This document shows, piece after piece, positions 21,923 through 34,828 of a stretch of DNA of 64,000 nucleotides (position 1 is the first letter of the stretch; every line of letters begins with the position of its first letter). The stretch is from Strigamia acuminata (Eukaryota > Arthropoda > Chilopoda > Geophilomorpha > Linotaeniidae). The position numbers and the translations under genes were made by a program. The DNA lies in contig OX442316.1 in the NCBI GenBank assembly GCA_949358305.1, positions 10,788,001 through 10,852,000 on the forward strand, given 5' to 3'. Under the pieces are notes generated by a model. The model did not search any database, was not told where the DNA came from, and saw only the letters and a program-made list of their open reading frames with translations.

Positions 21923-22250
21923 GATGATGAAGTACAGTAATCCAAGTACAATGACACAAAAATTAATCACTTAATCAACTCGAAGGTCGCACAAGAAGTT
22001 CACGCACATAGAATTTTGAACCGAACGAAGCAGCAGACAGAGAAAAATCCAAATGTTGAAACTCAAATGAAGGATGCTTGGCATGTGAGCAGCCTCAGCT
22101 TCCGCCACTGTCGCCCGAACCTATTCATGGCAACTGGCAGAGAAAGATGCCGAGGCGAGTTCACTCTGGTGGCAGATGAAAGGGATGGACCCAAGGAAAA
22201 ATTCACAGCTGGATTTCTTCTCGTCTCAAACTCTATCATCCCCTGATGAA
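21923..22250 (-). promoter_or_regulatory. putative 5' UTR/promoter segment of the candidate first exon
   Basis: Noticeably GC-richer than its surroundings and directly 5' of the ATG at 21922. It holds an upstream ORF of 21 codons on the minus strand (22128-22063, starting MNRFGRQWRKLRLL), which could limit translation of the main frame. No TATA box is evident. A long plus-strand frame across the same bases is probably its shadow. Confidence 0.35.
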
Positions 22251-23475
22251 TTTTTTAAGGCAAATCTTCACGCGGGGTAAAGTTTAACAAGGTGGCATTG
22301 TAGTTTAAACGTTTTTATGTTTTCGTAGAAGAATAATACATTTAAAAAAATAAAATATTTCCTATGTAATGGCGCGGAAAACAGCCAATCGTAACAATAC
22401 ACACGAACCTCTATTTATTGCCTTTTTTTAAACATTTATTTCATTTGAAATGTAAAAGAATTTTTATTTTTTATTGCACTTTTTATTTAAATCGTTTTGA
22501 TTAATCGTGCACATTCTCATCATTTTGAAGTGATAAGTTTAAATCAAACGTTAGGGGGTTTTGAGATGTAAATCATTTAATAACAATTGATGATAATTTA
22601 TCTTTAAGCAAAAATCGTGCTTTGAATTGCAAATTCTGGAACATTATATCCAAACTAAAAAATTCTTAACAAAATATATTCTAACAACTTCAAAAACAAT
22701 TTGTTTGTTGTTCTTACGGTATGCTGTATTAAAAAAATCTTAAACAAAAAATTCAGGGCAAATGTTATTTTTATACAGACTTGAGGCACTTGAGATAGAA
22801 AAGGTAATTTTTCTTTTTATCCCCTTTTTTCTGAATACAAGAAAGATGATGATATCCCCAAGGTGTTAAAATCCCATTAAGAAAGAAAGAAAGTTTTAAC
22901 TGTACAGAAATAAGAAAGATGCTATTTTCATCTGAACAGGAACACCATAAGTTAGAAGACGCAAAATGTAATGTGCAACACCATTCAACCATCATCAACA
23001 TGTGAATTTGCATCCTTCAAATCATCCGAATAAAAATTCAACTTTTTTCCTTCGAATTGAGTTTCCCCTCAATTCCAAGAAGTGTAATCCCACAAACTTG
23101 CATCCAACGGATCTTTTATCACGATGCCAAAACATAAAAAGGAGAAAATTGCCGACAATAAATATAAAACAAGATCACACAACCCCCAACGAAACATCTT
23201 GAGCAACTAATTAAACGTATCTTTTACTTTAACAGCACCTTTTTCTAATTTTAAACTCTAATCCCTCACCGAAATGAATTCTTTTCGGGAGCCTTTTCTC
23301 TTGTAAATTGGCACAAAGTGAGCAAAGTCCTCAGGGACTTGTACTTTCTTTTTTATTCTTCAAGCCAATCTACACTTTTTTTCTTGCCTAATTTTCTTTC
23401 TCTTGTTCTTTTTATTCCAAAAAAGTAGTGCTACAAAATTACCCGCAGAGAACCGTCTAAATGTCCGTCACTTAC
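22251..23475. other. no gene recognised
   Basis: AT-rich 5' flank or intron. Nothing supportable. Confidence 0.5.
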
Positions 23476-23565
23476 GTTTGTTCAATGGACTAACCGCATT
23501 TGGAAAGATGTTCCTAAGGACAACTCTATTCGTTCCATTCACTGCTTGAGGTTCTTTGTTTTATA
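23476..23565 (-). promoter_or_regulatory. TATA-box promoter and short noncoding first exon (candidate)
   Basis: On the minus strand TATAAAA (23565-23559) is followed at about 25 bases by CTCAAGCAGTG, then by about 60 bases ending in a near-consensus donor AAAC/GTAAGTGACG at 23476/23475. An ATG in the exon reaches a TGA before the donor, so the exon would be 5' UTR. It could be another upstream promoter of the PDZ-PH-PH gene using an ATG in cassette exon A. Confidence 0.35.
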
Positions 23566-25292
23566 CACCCACGGTGCTGGGAGATGCATTAATAATTCAT
23601 AAATTTAAGACATCAAATCCAATTATGTGACTCCATGTCCAAAGTCAGAAAACGAGTTTTTAATGCAGTTTCCATAATGAACAGCAAACACATTCAACCA
23701 CAAACAGCCCCACAAAGTTTTCTATAAATAAATTAAATTAAATGATTAAAAATAAAAATACACCCCAAAACGTAAAAAAAATGTCTGCAAAACGTAAAAA
23801 AATATCTCCAAAACAAAAAAATTGTCTACAAAATATAAAAGCTTCTCTCCAAAACACTATTTTTTTCAGGCAATGCTTCAGTGCACTACACCAGTGAAAA
23901 AAGAAACAAAAAAACCATTTATTTTTTAGGTGAGTGGTACTTTTTTAAAGTGAAAAATAACTTAGGCTGTTTATAGTGAACAGAATTTTTCAAATTCATC
24001 AAGCCATGTGAAAGCATGCAGATGTATACTTGAAAGGATTAAATTTCCAAGCACAATTTACTTTAACGTCACAACAGCAACTCGGGCTTGCAAAAAAATT
24101 AAAGTAAAGTGATTTTAGACTACCACACAAGGGAATTTTGTTTACCAAGCTACTTTTGGAAGAAACACTGCTGAAATCAGAGCACCTTAATTACATTATA
24201 AACGATAGTCTGTGCCATAACCCTTCGTTTCTATTAGATAGACGTCAATTAAACAATGGAGCCAAAAGCTCTTCACCAAGAACAAGTTAATTAGATTTTT
24301 TTTAACATGACAGCCATTTGGCACTAAGTAAAAGGGATCAATTCACCTCGACAAAAACAACAATTGATCAAATGTTTACAACCACTTTAATCAAATTTTT
24401 TGAAACATTTAATAAATGGTGCTTAATGTTCTTTTTTTTCCCCTTTAGCACTTACTTTGATCAGACATTAATTTAGCATTAATAAACTTCCCGTATTATT
24501 GTTTATTCCTTCCTACTTTGATCAAGTAGCTTAAAATAGATTTAAGCCTTCACTAATGATTACCACAAGTTAAGAGGAAGGTCATGTAAACACCACAACA
24601 TTGCCATTAAAATAAATCGTTACATCCCATCGCTTTTTATGACTATATAATACAACGAAAAGAGATCGGACCACATTTGTTATTTCTTTTCAATTTGTTT
24701 TTTCTGTACTTCATACAAAGACTTTGAATAATGCATAGAAAAATAAATAGAAAAAATGCAAATATATACGGTAAAATATAGAAGAGAATATCTATTTTTG
24801 CAGTTCAATCTGCTTCGGCAAACTCAAAGAATTTATTTTTAAAATCCTTACATTTTTCAATAAAACTTGAAAGCACATTTCTTACCATGACTGTAAATTC
24901 TATAAAATATGAAAATCACCCGACGCAAAGCATAAACGTAAAATATGCAAATGCCATTGTTCCCTAAAAATAACAAAAAAAATAGATCTGATTGAAGATT
25001 AAACTCCATTCAATTCCTCAGTTCAGTTTACATAATAAAATTTTCATTAAACTAGCTCTAGTTAATGATGGAAATTATTGAAAAATCCTGTCATTACAAT
25101 TTGTTTCGGTAATCCACAAACTAAAACGACGCTTGTAAATGACATCTTGCTGCGCCATGAAATGTCCCTACTAGGCATTATCCTCAAACGTCATCCCATA
25201 AATCATCTCTAAAAATGAAACCACGCGAATGAGAACATTAGCACTTGAAGCAAATGGCCTCTACATAAGCGAAGCTGCTGATAAAAGTTTAC
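23566..25292. other. no gene recognised
   Basis: AT-rich; includes A-rich runs and a 27-codon minus-strand frame starting MAQQDVIYKRR near 25158 with no splice support. Confidence 0.5.
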
Positions 25293-25373
25293 TTAATTTG
25301 CACAATCCAAATTATGCACAGTCCAGAAGCTTGTATTTGATGAGATTGTGCATAATTTGATTGTGCAAATTAA
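25293..25373. repeat. 27-bp inverted repeat (hairpin)
   Basis: Arms 25293-25320 and 25347-25373 (TTAATTTGCACAATC with AAATTATGCACA) pair almost perfectly around a loop of about 26 bases. Probably a short MITE or hairpin remnant. Confidence 0.75.
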
Positions 25374-25906
25374 ATCTCACATGCGATATGTAAATTTTCC
25401 AAAAATGAAATAATATTTCTGCTTTTTAAAATTAAGTATAAGCACTCTGGACAAATTCCAAAAATAGTCGTATGAAGTTAGTTTGCCTTGTTGCACAGCT
25501 TTCATCTTGAGTGGATATTAACAATTGATTTGTACATCAAAAAAAGATGTTTAGTCTTAATGGTGCACTGCTAGAATTGTAACATAAAAACCCCACCAAA
25601 TGCACATCAAAGCTACCCCATCGCTCCAGTGCATTGCAAGCAGCACAAATGAAGCGACATGGTGCTAATTGAGTGGTGTAAATTTACGTATGTGCACTTC
25701 CGCACATGTGCAATCCAAATTAGGACAATGTCTCAACTGTCACAGTATTGATTTACTTCAGAAACTCTAGTACAAATGACCCATCACTTCCTATTTCCTC
25801 TATTACGTTAATTGAAATTGTCGAGCAATACTTTACTTTTGTTGGCCACAGTTTATGCACTGCGTAACCTAACTGATTTGTGTAGGTAGAAGAATTTGTC
25901 ACTTGC

Positions 25907-25996
25907 TGTAAAGGTGAGTTCACATTTGAATTACCTTACTTCTACTTCTTCTTTGTTTACTTTACTTTACTTCAAAGTGTGAACCCACCTTTACAA
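25907..25996. mobile_element. short foldback MITE
   Basis: The left arm TGTAAAGGTGAGTTCACA and its inverse TGTGAACCCACCTTTACA enclose about 55 bases of AAGTA-like direct repeats. The TTGTAAAGGTGGGTTCACA type of end is common in short arthropod foldback elements. Confidence 0.6.
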
Positions 25997-26656
25997 TGCA
26001 CATATACTTAATCATATGTATGTAACTGCGGGAAGGCGAAGGGGATAAACACGGAGATCAAGGCCATTTCCCTACAAGATCATAAATTTTTTTATAATAA
26101 AATTTAAATTTAATTTTTTTGAAAATTTTATCCACACAAATTAAGCCCCTGAGTTCGTGGTCAGATTAAAATTTTTGATTGCACTAAACGGATCCTGAAT
26201 ATTTTCTAAACCCACTCCTGGATAACTGTATTTGCAAGATCAGTTTAAACAGTAACAAAATGTGCATTCCTTTCTTGTTTTATGCATGTGTGCATAAACA
26301 AATGATATTGATTAATATAGTCAACAAGAACAAGTACGCTTTAGAATTAAAGCCTCTAGCAGGCTGTAATACTGAAATATTGATTAAATAATTTAATTCA
26401 TCTTTGTGTACAGTCGGAAAACAGAAGCAACAGCGAATTCTCATGTTTTCTACATCATAGTCTGATAAAAAAAAAATTTAACTGTTGATCTCCAATTGTT
26501 TTGTTCTCTCATATCCACGAACGATATAAAATTAAGTTAAGCGTTTTTGAAGTGTCATTTTTACTACTAAATTTATACAACGAATGAGCACAACAAGGTT
26601 TCCTCCGTATCAACAAGCAAACGAGAAAAATTACAAGTGTGTATCATAATGATATA

Positions 26657-26716
26657 AAATGTAATTTCCCTAATTGAAAAATGTAATTAATTACACCCAA
26701 TTAGAAATTACATTTG
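26657..26716. repeat. inverted repeat, 20-bp imperfect arms
   Basis: AAATGTAATTTC-TAATTG on the left is mirrored by CAATTAGAAATTACATTT on the right, with ATGTAATTAATTACA in the centre. The whole 60 bp could fold into one hairpin. Confidence 0.65.
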
Positions 26717-27101
26717 CATACCACAATGACTATAATTTATAACCAATTAAACGACAAATGTCGACATCACACCATAAAATTTACCTCACTCAACAATTTT
26801 TCCTTTTTCCCCAAACTCATTTTAAGTTTTCCATAATTCCTTTTTCACATTCTCTCCACCAAAATTGGAAGTCTCTAGAACATCCTTACCCCCACAACCA
26901 TTTCCATATTCAAATACATACAATATATCCTAGCACACATTGAATTACCATTTCTTCCCAAATCATTAAAATAACCCACTTCACAATAGTAGTGTAAATA
27001 TGGACAAGCTATCGCAATAAAAAAAATCGTTTCATCCAAACTTCCATTGACTATTTACAACAATAACTTGACTATTAAAAACAGCACTACTCAGTACTCA
27101 C

Positions 27102-27132
27102 ACGCAAACGCCGAATGCACCAAGCGATGCAT
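27102..27132 (-). CDS. weak candidate alternative first exon (MHRLVHSAFA), phase 1
   Basis: ATG plus ten codons to GCGT/GTGAGTAC, the same strong donor sequence as cassette exon B, at phase 1. It could splice straight to exon 7948-8042, giving CGSLANSR. The upstream DNA to about 27440 is GC-richer and contains an initiator-like TTCAGTTC, but also upstream ATGs. Confidence 0.28.
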
Positions 27133-29672
27133 AAATTCTTATTATCCCAGCATAATTTAATCTAAATGTTATCTAGGGACATATTAAAATGGTACATTGG
27201 TACATATGAAAAACCTGTGTCCAGATGGAAACTGATGGATGGGCCTTAAATGTTTTGGCTGGGCTGAACTGAATAGCCAACTAGGGAGTTTAGACGAAAA
27301 GAGAGGCGATTCCAGCTCCTATTTGCTTGCTTGGCTAGGCATGAAGTGTTGAAGATCCTTCACTTTGCTTCTTGATCGTCGTGTCAGATATGGCCGAAAG
27401 ATATGCAAAAAGGTTCGGTGGAGTCTGAGAGAGTCTAGTTATATTGCAAATGAGCAATGAGAAATAAGACAGACGATAAAAATAAAACGATTTTCCACTT
27501 CTATTACTCCTGAGCCATACGAAGTCGTGACCAGATAGACGTAAAACGAATCAAAACAATAATCTTATATAATTTGTAGTTAATGAAAAATAAATCAAAG
27601 TCGAGCTAAGAATTTTTCAACATATAATACAGTATATTGATAAATAAAACATAATAAGTAGGTATATAAGAACAAATCTCTGCCTGTTTCTTTGATGTAT
27701 GCTATTGATTGAACCAAGAATTAGTTTCATTTGGCTTCACATTTCCAAGAAATGTCTGGCACACGTGCTTAAACTTCTTTCAAAATACTTGTTGCAACAT
27801 GCAGTATTAAAAAACCCAGATTAACAATCAATACTGAAGAAAGATTAAGTTGCCACGTGTAAAAATGCTGAAGCTGCATAAGACGAAATTTTTGGCAGGA
27901 TTTCACATCTATCCACCCTTATCCATATGGTACTGAGGCAAGGTGAGTTTACTTACTGTAGGTCACCTCGAGATATAAAACGATATTTTAGCAGCAATAT
28001 TTAATTTTCGAGTTTTATTTACAAATAATTATTAAAGCGTAAACATTTGCTCAAAATTAAGTTCGTCTGTCGTATTTATTTATGCTGTTTGATCACTAAA
28101 TATTTAATTAACCTGATATCTAATCGGCATAACTTGTCCTACTTGTAAACAAAATTAATTACTAATTTAATTCAAGTGCAAATATCGTGAAGCTTATTAA
28201 AATGTGTCATGCTTGAACCTATTCTTTTTAATGATAGTTTATTATTAGCATTATCTTTATTACAAATACCATACGTTTAATTAACTCCATTCCAAGATCA
28301 ATGGAACTCTAAAAGATGAAAATCTTATTAAATTCTAAATCCCTTCCACTACATCTGAGTATTAAAGCACAAGCTTTAGTTTCACAAAATGAATTATCCT
28401 CCACCTCGTTTCTCAATTGTATCCATGCATTAAACTTTAATTTTTATCAAATTCGTGTGTAAATTGTTGTTGGTCTGCTGAAGAAAATAAAATTACCTTT
28501 AAATAATACATAAATTATGTTTACACAGTCTACCAAGAACTCTAGGCATTTTGAAAAGATAGTATTTTAACATCCTCACATGAGAATAACAAAAAATACA
28601 AATTGAGATAAAAGAAATTCTCACAGCTCCCACAATCGAAGAAAGTTGTAAAAACTCTAATAACTTTATTCCTAAGTATATTAAAAATAAAAGTTGGAGG
28701 CAATTTCGTTCCCCGAGAAGTCAGAAGTGCAAAAAGAACACCTCTTTTATTGTAGTGATATAGTTTTACGGAGTTTTATTCTCATACATTCCCAATATAA
28801 TAGAAAATGTATACTCTGAATTCTTGAAACCACCTCAAATACTGTGAGATAAAATCAATCTCATAGAATAGACTGAATTCTCACCTCTGCATAATTCTCA
28901 CAAAACATCAACTGAAACACTCGCATGGGTTAATCCACGTAACAATTTATATTGTTGCAAGATAGGGATAAAAATATTGTAACAATTCATTGTCACAAAA
29001 ATAAGATTAGAAAATGTCACTATATCTATCTTTCAGATTTGTGAACTGAATCTCTTCTCACAATATTATTCTTCTCTCAATATTATTGTCACGTTTGAAA
29101 AGAGCAACACGGAATTCACTCGATTATCCACACAGGGAATCCAAAGCAATACCCTGAAACCTTACACACAATTTGATCAAAACGTACAAAACTTCTTTCG
29201 CACGAATACTGTAGCTAATTCAAATTTACAACAAGTGAAATTGAAAGAAACACCTAGTGTGAACTGTATAAATAGAATATGTAGTCCCGTAACAACCTGT
29301 CCGCAAAATGCCTACCTTCATTTCTCTTTATATTGCAAAAACAAACAAAACGATGCCAGCAATTTTCTAAATCTCCTACACAACAACACACACTGTTCAT
29401 TAAATTATTAAAAAACATGGCAAACACACGTGTATTGGTGCATGATTCCTGAAAACCATGAGAATGATCAAAACGTACAACTTGGAACTCTGAACACTCA
29501 CGCTGAGATTGAATTTCACAAAGCTCACACTTAAATCCCGAGTCTTTATCGATGAATTAGCACTAAGAACTTCAAACTTTGAAACTCAGCTACTAAAATT
29601 AAAGCACTACGATGGATCGACAACCATCAACATATCTTTGTGCTGATGACGCACCAGCACTGCGTTCTATGT
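27133..29672. other. no gene recognised
   Basis: A GC-richer patch at 27230-27440 has no open frame of note and may be the 5' UTR or promoter of the candidate exon at 27102. The remainder is AT-rich and empty. Confidence 0.45.
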
Positions 29673-29970
29673 AAACTCTATTCCAAAAAGTATTACAAAT
29701 ACTCCCATTGGTTGGGAGATTCATAACACCAGGTTATCAAATCATTAAAATAACATCAGAAATGAAATCAGCAGGTAAAACTACACTAGAAATGTTAGAA
29801 TTAAAATTCCCAAACTAAAATTTTAACCCAAAACAAACACTTTAAAAATCTTCGCACAAGTCTACTGGAATCTGAAAACAGCATCATATTCAAGACACAA
29901 CTGAACTAGAGACAAAATGTGAATCTCCCAACCAATGGGAGTATTTGTAATACTTTTTGGAATAGAGTTT
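29673..29970. mobile_element. MITE-like element with perfect 51-bp terminal inverted repeats
   Basis: Arms 29673-29723 and 29920-29970 are inverse copies over 51 bases (starting AAACTCTATTCCAAAAAG). The interior of about 196 bp is noncoding. The identity of the arms points to recent insertion or gene conversion. No target-site duplication recognised. Confidence 0.8.
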
Positions 29971-32900
29971 AAACATTGATCGATGGAAACGAAGTCACAT
30001 TTGCTGTATTCCCAAAGTGTAAACGTTAGTAGCCACAACGGGCAGCTCACCTTTAAAAACCTTAGTAAATATTCCCATTTTATATCACAAAGAAAAGTTA
30101 ACGCTTTGAAATTGTGTCCTTTTCTTTATTAACCAAACTGCAACTTCTTTTCAACCGCATAATTCGTTTTATAGCAATTTGTAATAAGTTATGGGTTATT
30201 TTCAATCCAAGTATACTATCAATGTATACCAAACCTCGTAAAAGTTGGGAGGTCTTTTACTGAATGATGGGCTATATGGAATTGTCTGCAACGTCAATCT
30301 ATCATAGCAAATGTGGCCTTTCACCAAAAGCCTATTTCAGCAATGGTAAGAAATCACTAAGCTGAAAGCAAACACATGCTCGCAACGTACGGTAGCAAAT
30401 AGCAACATTAAAAGATTACCCCGCTAAGAATAGTCTTTTAAGACACATATACAAAAAAATGACATTTTATTAAAACCCAACTGACATTTATATAAATCAC
30501 CATTTTTATTTTCCTTCAGAGATAAAAAGAGACAAGAAGTAGGGTGTTAGGTGGAAATAACTCGCAGGAATGTCATTTTCCTTTCTCATCTTTTTTTTAA
30601 TTTTCATTGCAAAAAACCTTTGAGTACCTTTCAGCTTTCAGCTTTTTTTTTGCTTTAAGTCGGATCAACTATCAAAAATGTATATATAAAAAAATCTACT
30701 ATCTGCAAGAACGCTGAATGCAGATCGGAAAACACGTGACACATTAAATCGATGTCAAAAAGGTGGCCATTTAGGAAGATGGTCCATTACACAAGTTCCA
30801 CTGCACTTCACAGCTATAAAAAATATTGATTTAAAAATACCCCAAACAATTTTAGAGCAATTTCTGCTAGATGTAATATAATAATCAATATGCTAAATAA
30901 TGCGCAAGAATTAAATTTTCTTTGCTTATTTCCAACAGCTTCAAACATTTACAATAAAAAAAGAAGAAAAAAAAACTGTAAAAGAAAAAATACACTCTTC
31001 TCTTCTGGTTATAGTCAACTCCACTTGACATCCAGTTTTGTTGACTGCTATTGCTCTTTTTTCGAGCTTAGTTTCTCTTTCGCAATCTCAAAGTTTAAAG
31101 AAAAAGTCCGCAATAATATCTACAGGAAAAGTGGACACGCGCTGAGTAAAGCTGGCTAGCAGCCAAAAGAAAAGTGTTTGCAAAGAATTATAGCACTTGA
31201 TTTTTGGCTCAGAAACATGATGACCTAATAAACTGGTTCGTGTAAATCCTATAAATTTCAATGAACGATGAGCAATTAGAGACTACAGTAAACCAAAAGC
31301 ATCAAACTTAATTAATACTAACTCGTAAGCAGTAACATTGTAAAACTAATTCTTTAAAGCCAAAGCTGGACTTGCAGTAACTTATTTGAACATACCAAGA
31401 TTATAAATTTTTGTTGAGGTCTGAATTCTTCCATATCTGCCAACCGCACCATTAAAACCCCCACAACTTTTTAAAGTATGTTGTGAAATGATGACGTATA
31501 TTGGTCAACCGCAAACATTTATCCCGTTTGAAATATAAAATAACAGATAAACCATACGACATAAGTCTGCAGAAATTTATGATAATACGTACGAACATTC
31601 GCGTTACGAACTTTCAGATATATGAACAACAAATTTGTGGAATGCATGTTAGTTTACGTATCTGGCACTAGACTAAGTGCAAAACGCACGTTCTTATTGT
31701 TGTTTAATGTTGTTTACACATGAACCTTTAGTAATTTACAATTTAACAAAATAAAAAATAAGATTAAAAATGTTTTCTTTAATTAGAATGAACTATTTGT
31801 ACACACTGTACACCTTTGCTAGACTTCACTTAAAAACAAGTTCACGGAACTGTAAGTAGTGGACCCATTAAGTCATATATTTTAACTTCAAACGTTAATT
31901 TCACTTTAAAAACTCACGGTGTTTACAAAAACTTTGCTTACGTAATTTAGTTCTACCAATTGCTAAACATTTGAGAAATAATTTACCTCCTGACTTATTT
32001 ATGGCGTTATTACATAGCAATCTTTTGTGTGCGAGGGGGAGGGAGAGGAAAAGGTCAAAACCATTTACTGCCACCTTAATTCTCTCTTTCAACTTAATGC
32101 GTTATTTGCAATTGCAACGCACTTGTTAGTACAAACTACAAAACAGAAACAGAGGAGCAGCACTTGAGCAATTTTGTTAATTCCAGAATTAGCATTCTAA
32201 AAGAATCATTGAAGAGTTTCACGCTTCTTTATACACTGTTGTAGATGCTGTCTAGTAATTGTTTCTTTTTTCAGTCCTTCATTTCTATTCAAAATTAAGA
32301 AAATTATTGATTATTGCTGTTTACATTTTCCTTATATCCCTGAAATTGTGTGATGTCTCGGACCTTAAGACTTAGGTTATCATCCTCAGGGAAGATTAAA
32401 AGCTAAACTGCAATAGTGAATCACTTTTTTAAATTGTAGCAGTTAAATAATAATACAATACAAAATTTAAGCTTGAAATTTTCATAAAATTTAAAAATTT
32501 TGGTAAATTTATTTATTTGTAAATTCTTCTAACCTTCACGTGATAGGTGAAATGTAACATCACTTGCTATTGTTGTATTGTGAAATAAAAGCTTAAGTGA
32601 ATAAAATCCAATTTACTTTTAAGACACACTTGGATGCTCTTCGTGCACGGAAAAAAAACATCATTACTTCCAATTTAATTCAGAATTTACATTTGCTGAG
32701 ATAACTTTATTTGGTTACAAATTAATGCATACTTTCCCTCTTGCAAAAACACGCAGCACGCTGAAGTAGTTCAAAATGCAAATCTTAAGCTAGTAATTAC
32801 TCACACGTAACAAAAGACTTTCTCACGTTTATTGTTTCTCAGTTCTTTCCAAAACAACAGAAGAAGAAGAAGAATTATTTCCTCTCAAATCTCTAATAAC

Positions 32901-33162
32901 CCCCCTACCTACTTTTTTAAAACTGCTTTAAATTAGAACATGAGTTAACTCCCAACACCCTAAGAAATTTATTTGGTCCCAAGACATCAGCACATGCATG
33001 TAAAATGTAAACGTGGGATGCCAAAAGATCATAGCAACATTCAAAAATTCCACCGTTCTAAAAACAAAAATCAATTCACTTCGTGTCGTAATTTCAAATT
33101 TTGCTAAATATTGAAGCAAAATATTAACTGTATGAATTACAAATAAATGATATCACTTAAGA
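29971..33162. other. no gene recognised
   Basis: AT-rich. Short open frames (for example at 30890-31159) are A/T-biased and unsupported. Confidence 0.5.
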
Positions 33163-33736
33163 CTTGTCCAATTATTAGTACGTACCAAAATTCTGTACTT
33201 TAAAGAATAAACCGCTAGGTGGCGAGCCCTACTTAGGGCTATTGCCCGCTATTGCCACCTTGTTGCCCATCGGTCTAATCTGACCAAACCGGCAGAAAGC
33301 AAAATAAAGTAAATACACTGAATATTTTTAATCGATTATTTTACGCACACGTATCCATTGTAGTTTTATCTCTATTCTAAACAAAAGTAGAAGATCCATT
33401 TATTGAATAACTAATAACTGCTGGAGGATGCAGTTACCACCAGAGAAAAGGTAATATAAGTTATTTTTTATACATAACAATTAATATTTTGCTGCATTAC
33501 TTAACAAAATTTGAAATTGTATAACATCAACAAATAAATTGTTACTTATGGGATTTCGTAGCCACTTAACACTTATAGAAAACTCCTGAGACAAACATGT
33601 GCAGGATCTTGAACTGATTAGAACTGTAAAATTGGGCTGGTGGGCAAGGTGGCAATTAACCCCAAGCAGGACTTACCACGCCCTCTATCGGTTTTGCCTT
33701 TAAAGTTATAAATTTTGGTACTAATAATTGCACAAG
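33163..33736. mobile_element. MITE with long terminal inverted repeats and embedded CTCF-like motifs
   Basis: Left end CTTGTCCAATTATTAGTAC and right end (inverse) CTTGTGCAATTATTAGTAC. The arms stay similar for about 130 bp, including CAAAATT, ACTTTAAAG and a TTGCCACCTTG-type block. No coding capacity. TTAA tetranucleotides sit within a few bases of both ends, so a piggyBac-type insertion is possible but not proven. Confidence 0.75.
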
Positions 33737-33950
33737 CCATTAATTTTTTTTATGTTATACAATTAGAATAGTTTAGTTTTATTTTCCAAACTTTACCCGA
33801 AACCTGAAATAATTACCGGTAAGTGTCGTAATTATATTTATCAGAACATAACGTCATCAATCACAATTACTGTATAGATTATTGCAATCAATTTGAATAT
33901 TATTAACGTTCCATGTGTGATTACCGTACTAATATCGCAATTTTCTTTAA

Positions 33951-34531
33951 CACTAGAACAGCCAGACCGGTCCGGCACAGCTGTTTAAAACAGCTGTAGC
34001 AATAAACCCAATGGGTTTACAATGGTATTTTTTTTTTTTTACTTTAGCTGATTTATGATGCTTTACATCATAAATCAGCGAACTTGGCATTTTTTTAAAA
34101 AGATAATTAAAAAAAAGAGAGTATTAACCTAGAAGCGCCAAAACCGGTCAAAATGGTTTCGACCAGTCATACAGTAGCATGAACGATACGTGCACAATAC
34201 GTGCAAGCAACGTTTTGGCGTCAAATTGAGTTTTTCTTTATTGAGAAACACGCGAAACATGCGAAGAAAATAGTAAAACGAAAATTGATGGATATTATAA
34301 AACCTGATAAAATTAAAAGGGAAATTTTGATTTCAGACACATGCAATTTTGGATAGATCTGGTTCCCCGATACAGATGATTAAACTACAAGTATATCTAG
34401 TCAATTATAAAATGCATATTGCATATATGCACATTATTGCACATTAATTTATTAAATTATTATTTTCTCAATGGGTCATTATGACTGGTTTTGGCCATTC
34501 TAGGTAGGGAAAAATCCTGGCTGTTCTAGTG
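33951..34531. mobile_element. piggyBac-like MITE flanked by TTAA
   Basis: TTAA (33947-33950) precedes CACTAGAACAGCCAG, and the inverse CTGGCTGTTCTAGTG ends directly before TTAA (34532-34535). TTAA target duplication with C-rich terminal repeats is the hallmark of piggyBac-type elements. At 581 bp with no transposase it is non-autonomous. Inside are several perfect palindromes, including a 14-bp-stem hairpin at 34047-34079. Confidence 0.85.
34047..34079. repeat. perfect 14-bp stem-loop
   Basis: GCTGATTTATGATG, loop CTTTA, then the exact inverse. Two smaller palindromes (GCTGTTTAAAACAGC, AAACCCAATGGGTTT) lie just upstream inside the same element. Confidence 0.85.
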
Positions 34532-34644
34532 TTAAGAGCAAAATCAACCAGCCTTTAGCAGCATCGCCATCTAGTGTAACAATTAGCAAATAATTTGCCT
34601 TGGCTATTATTGTAACACACAAAATAGTTTCCAAATGTTATAGT

Positions 34645-34675
34645 AATTTTTAATCTTAAATTAAGATTAAAAATT
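34645..34675. repeat. 31-bp perfect palindrome
   Basis: AATTTTTAATCTTAA, a single A, then the exact inverse, followed by GAAATT tandem copies. Likely cruciform-prone AT-rich sequence. Confidence 0.8.
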
Positions 34676-34828
34676 GAAATTGAAATTGAAATATAAAAAA
34701 TTATTATTCGAAGTGGTTTGATGTGCACGCCATCTGTTGGTTCGACTACAAAATTAAGGAAGAAAAGGTTCGGCCAACTCCCGTTCATATAAAATCTTTT
34801 TGTATTCAAACTTCAACGTCGACCGGAA

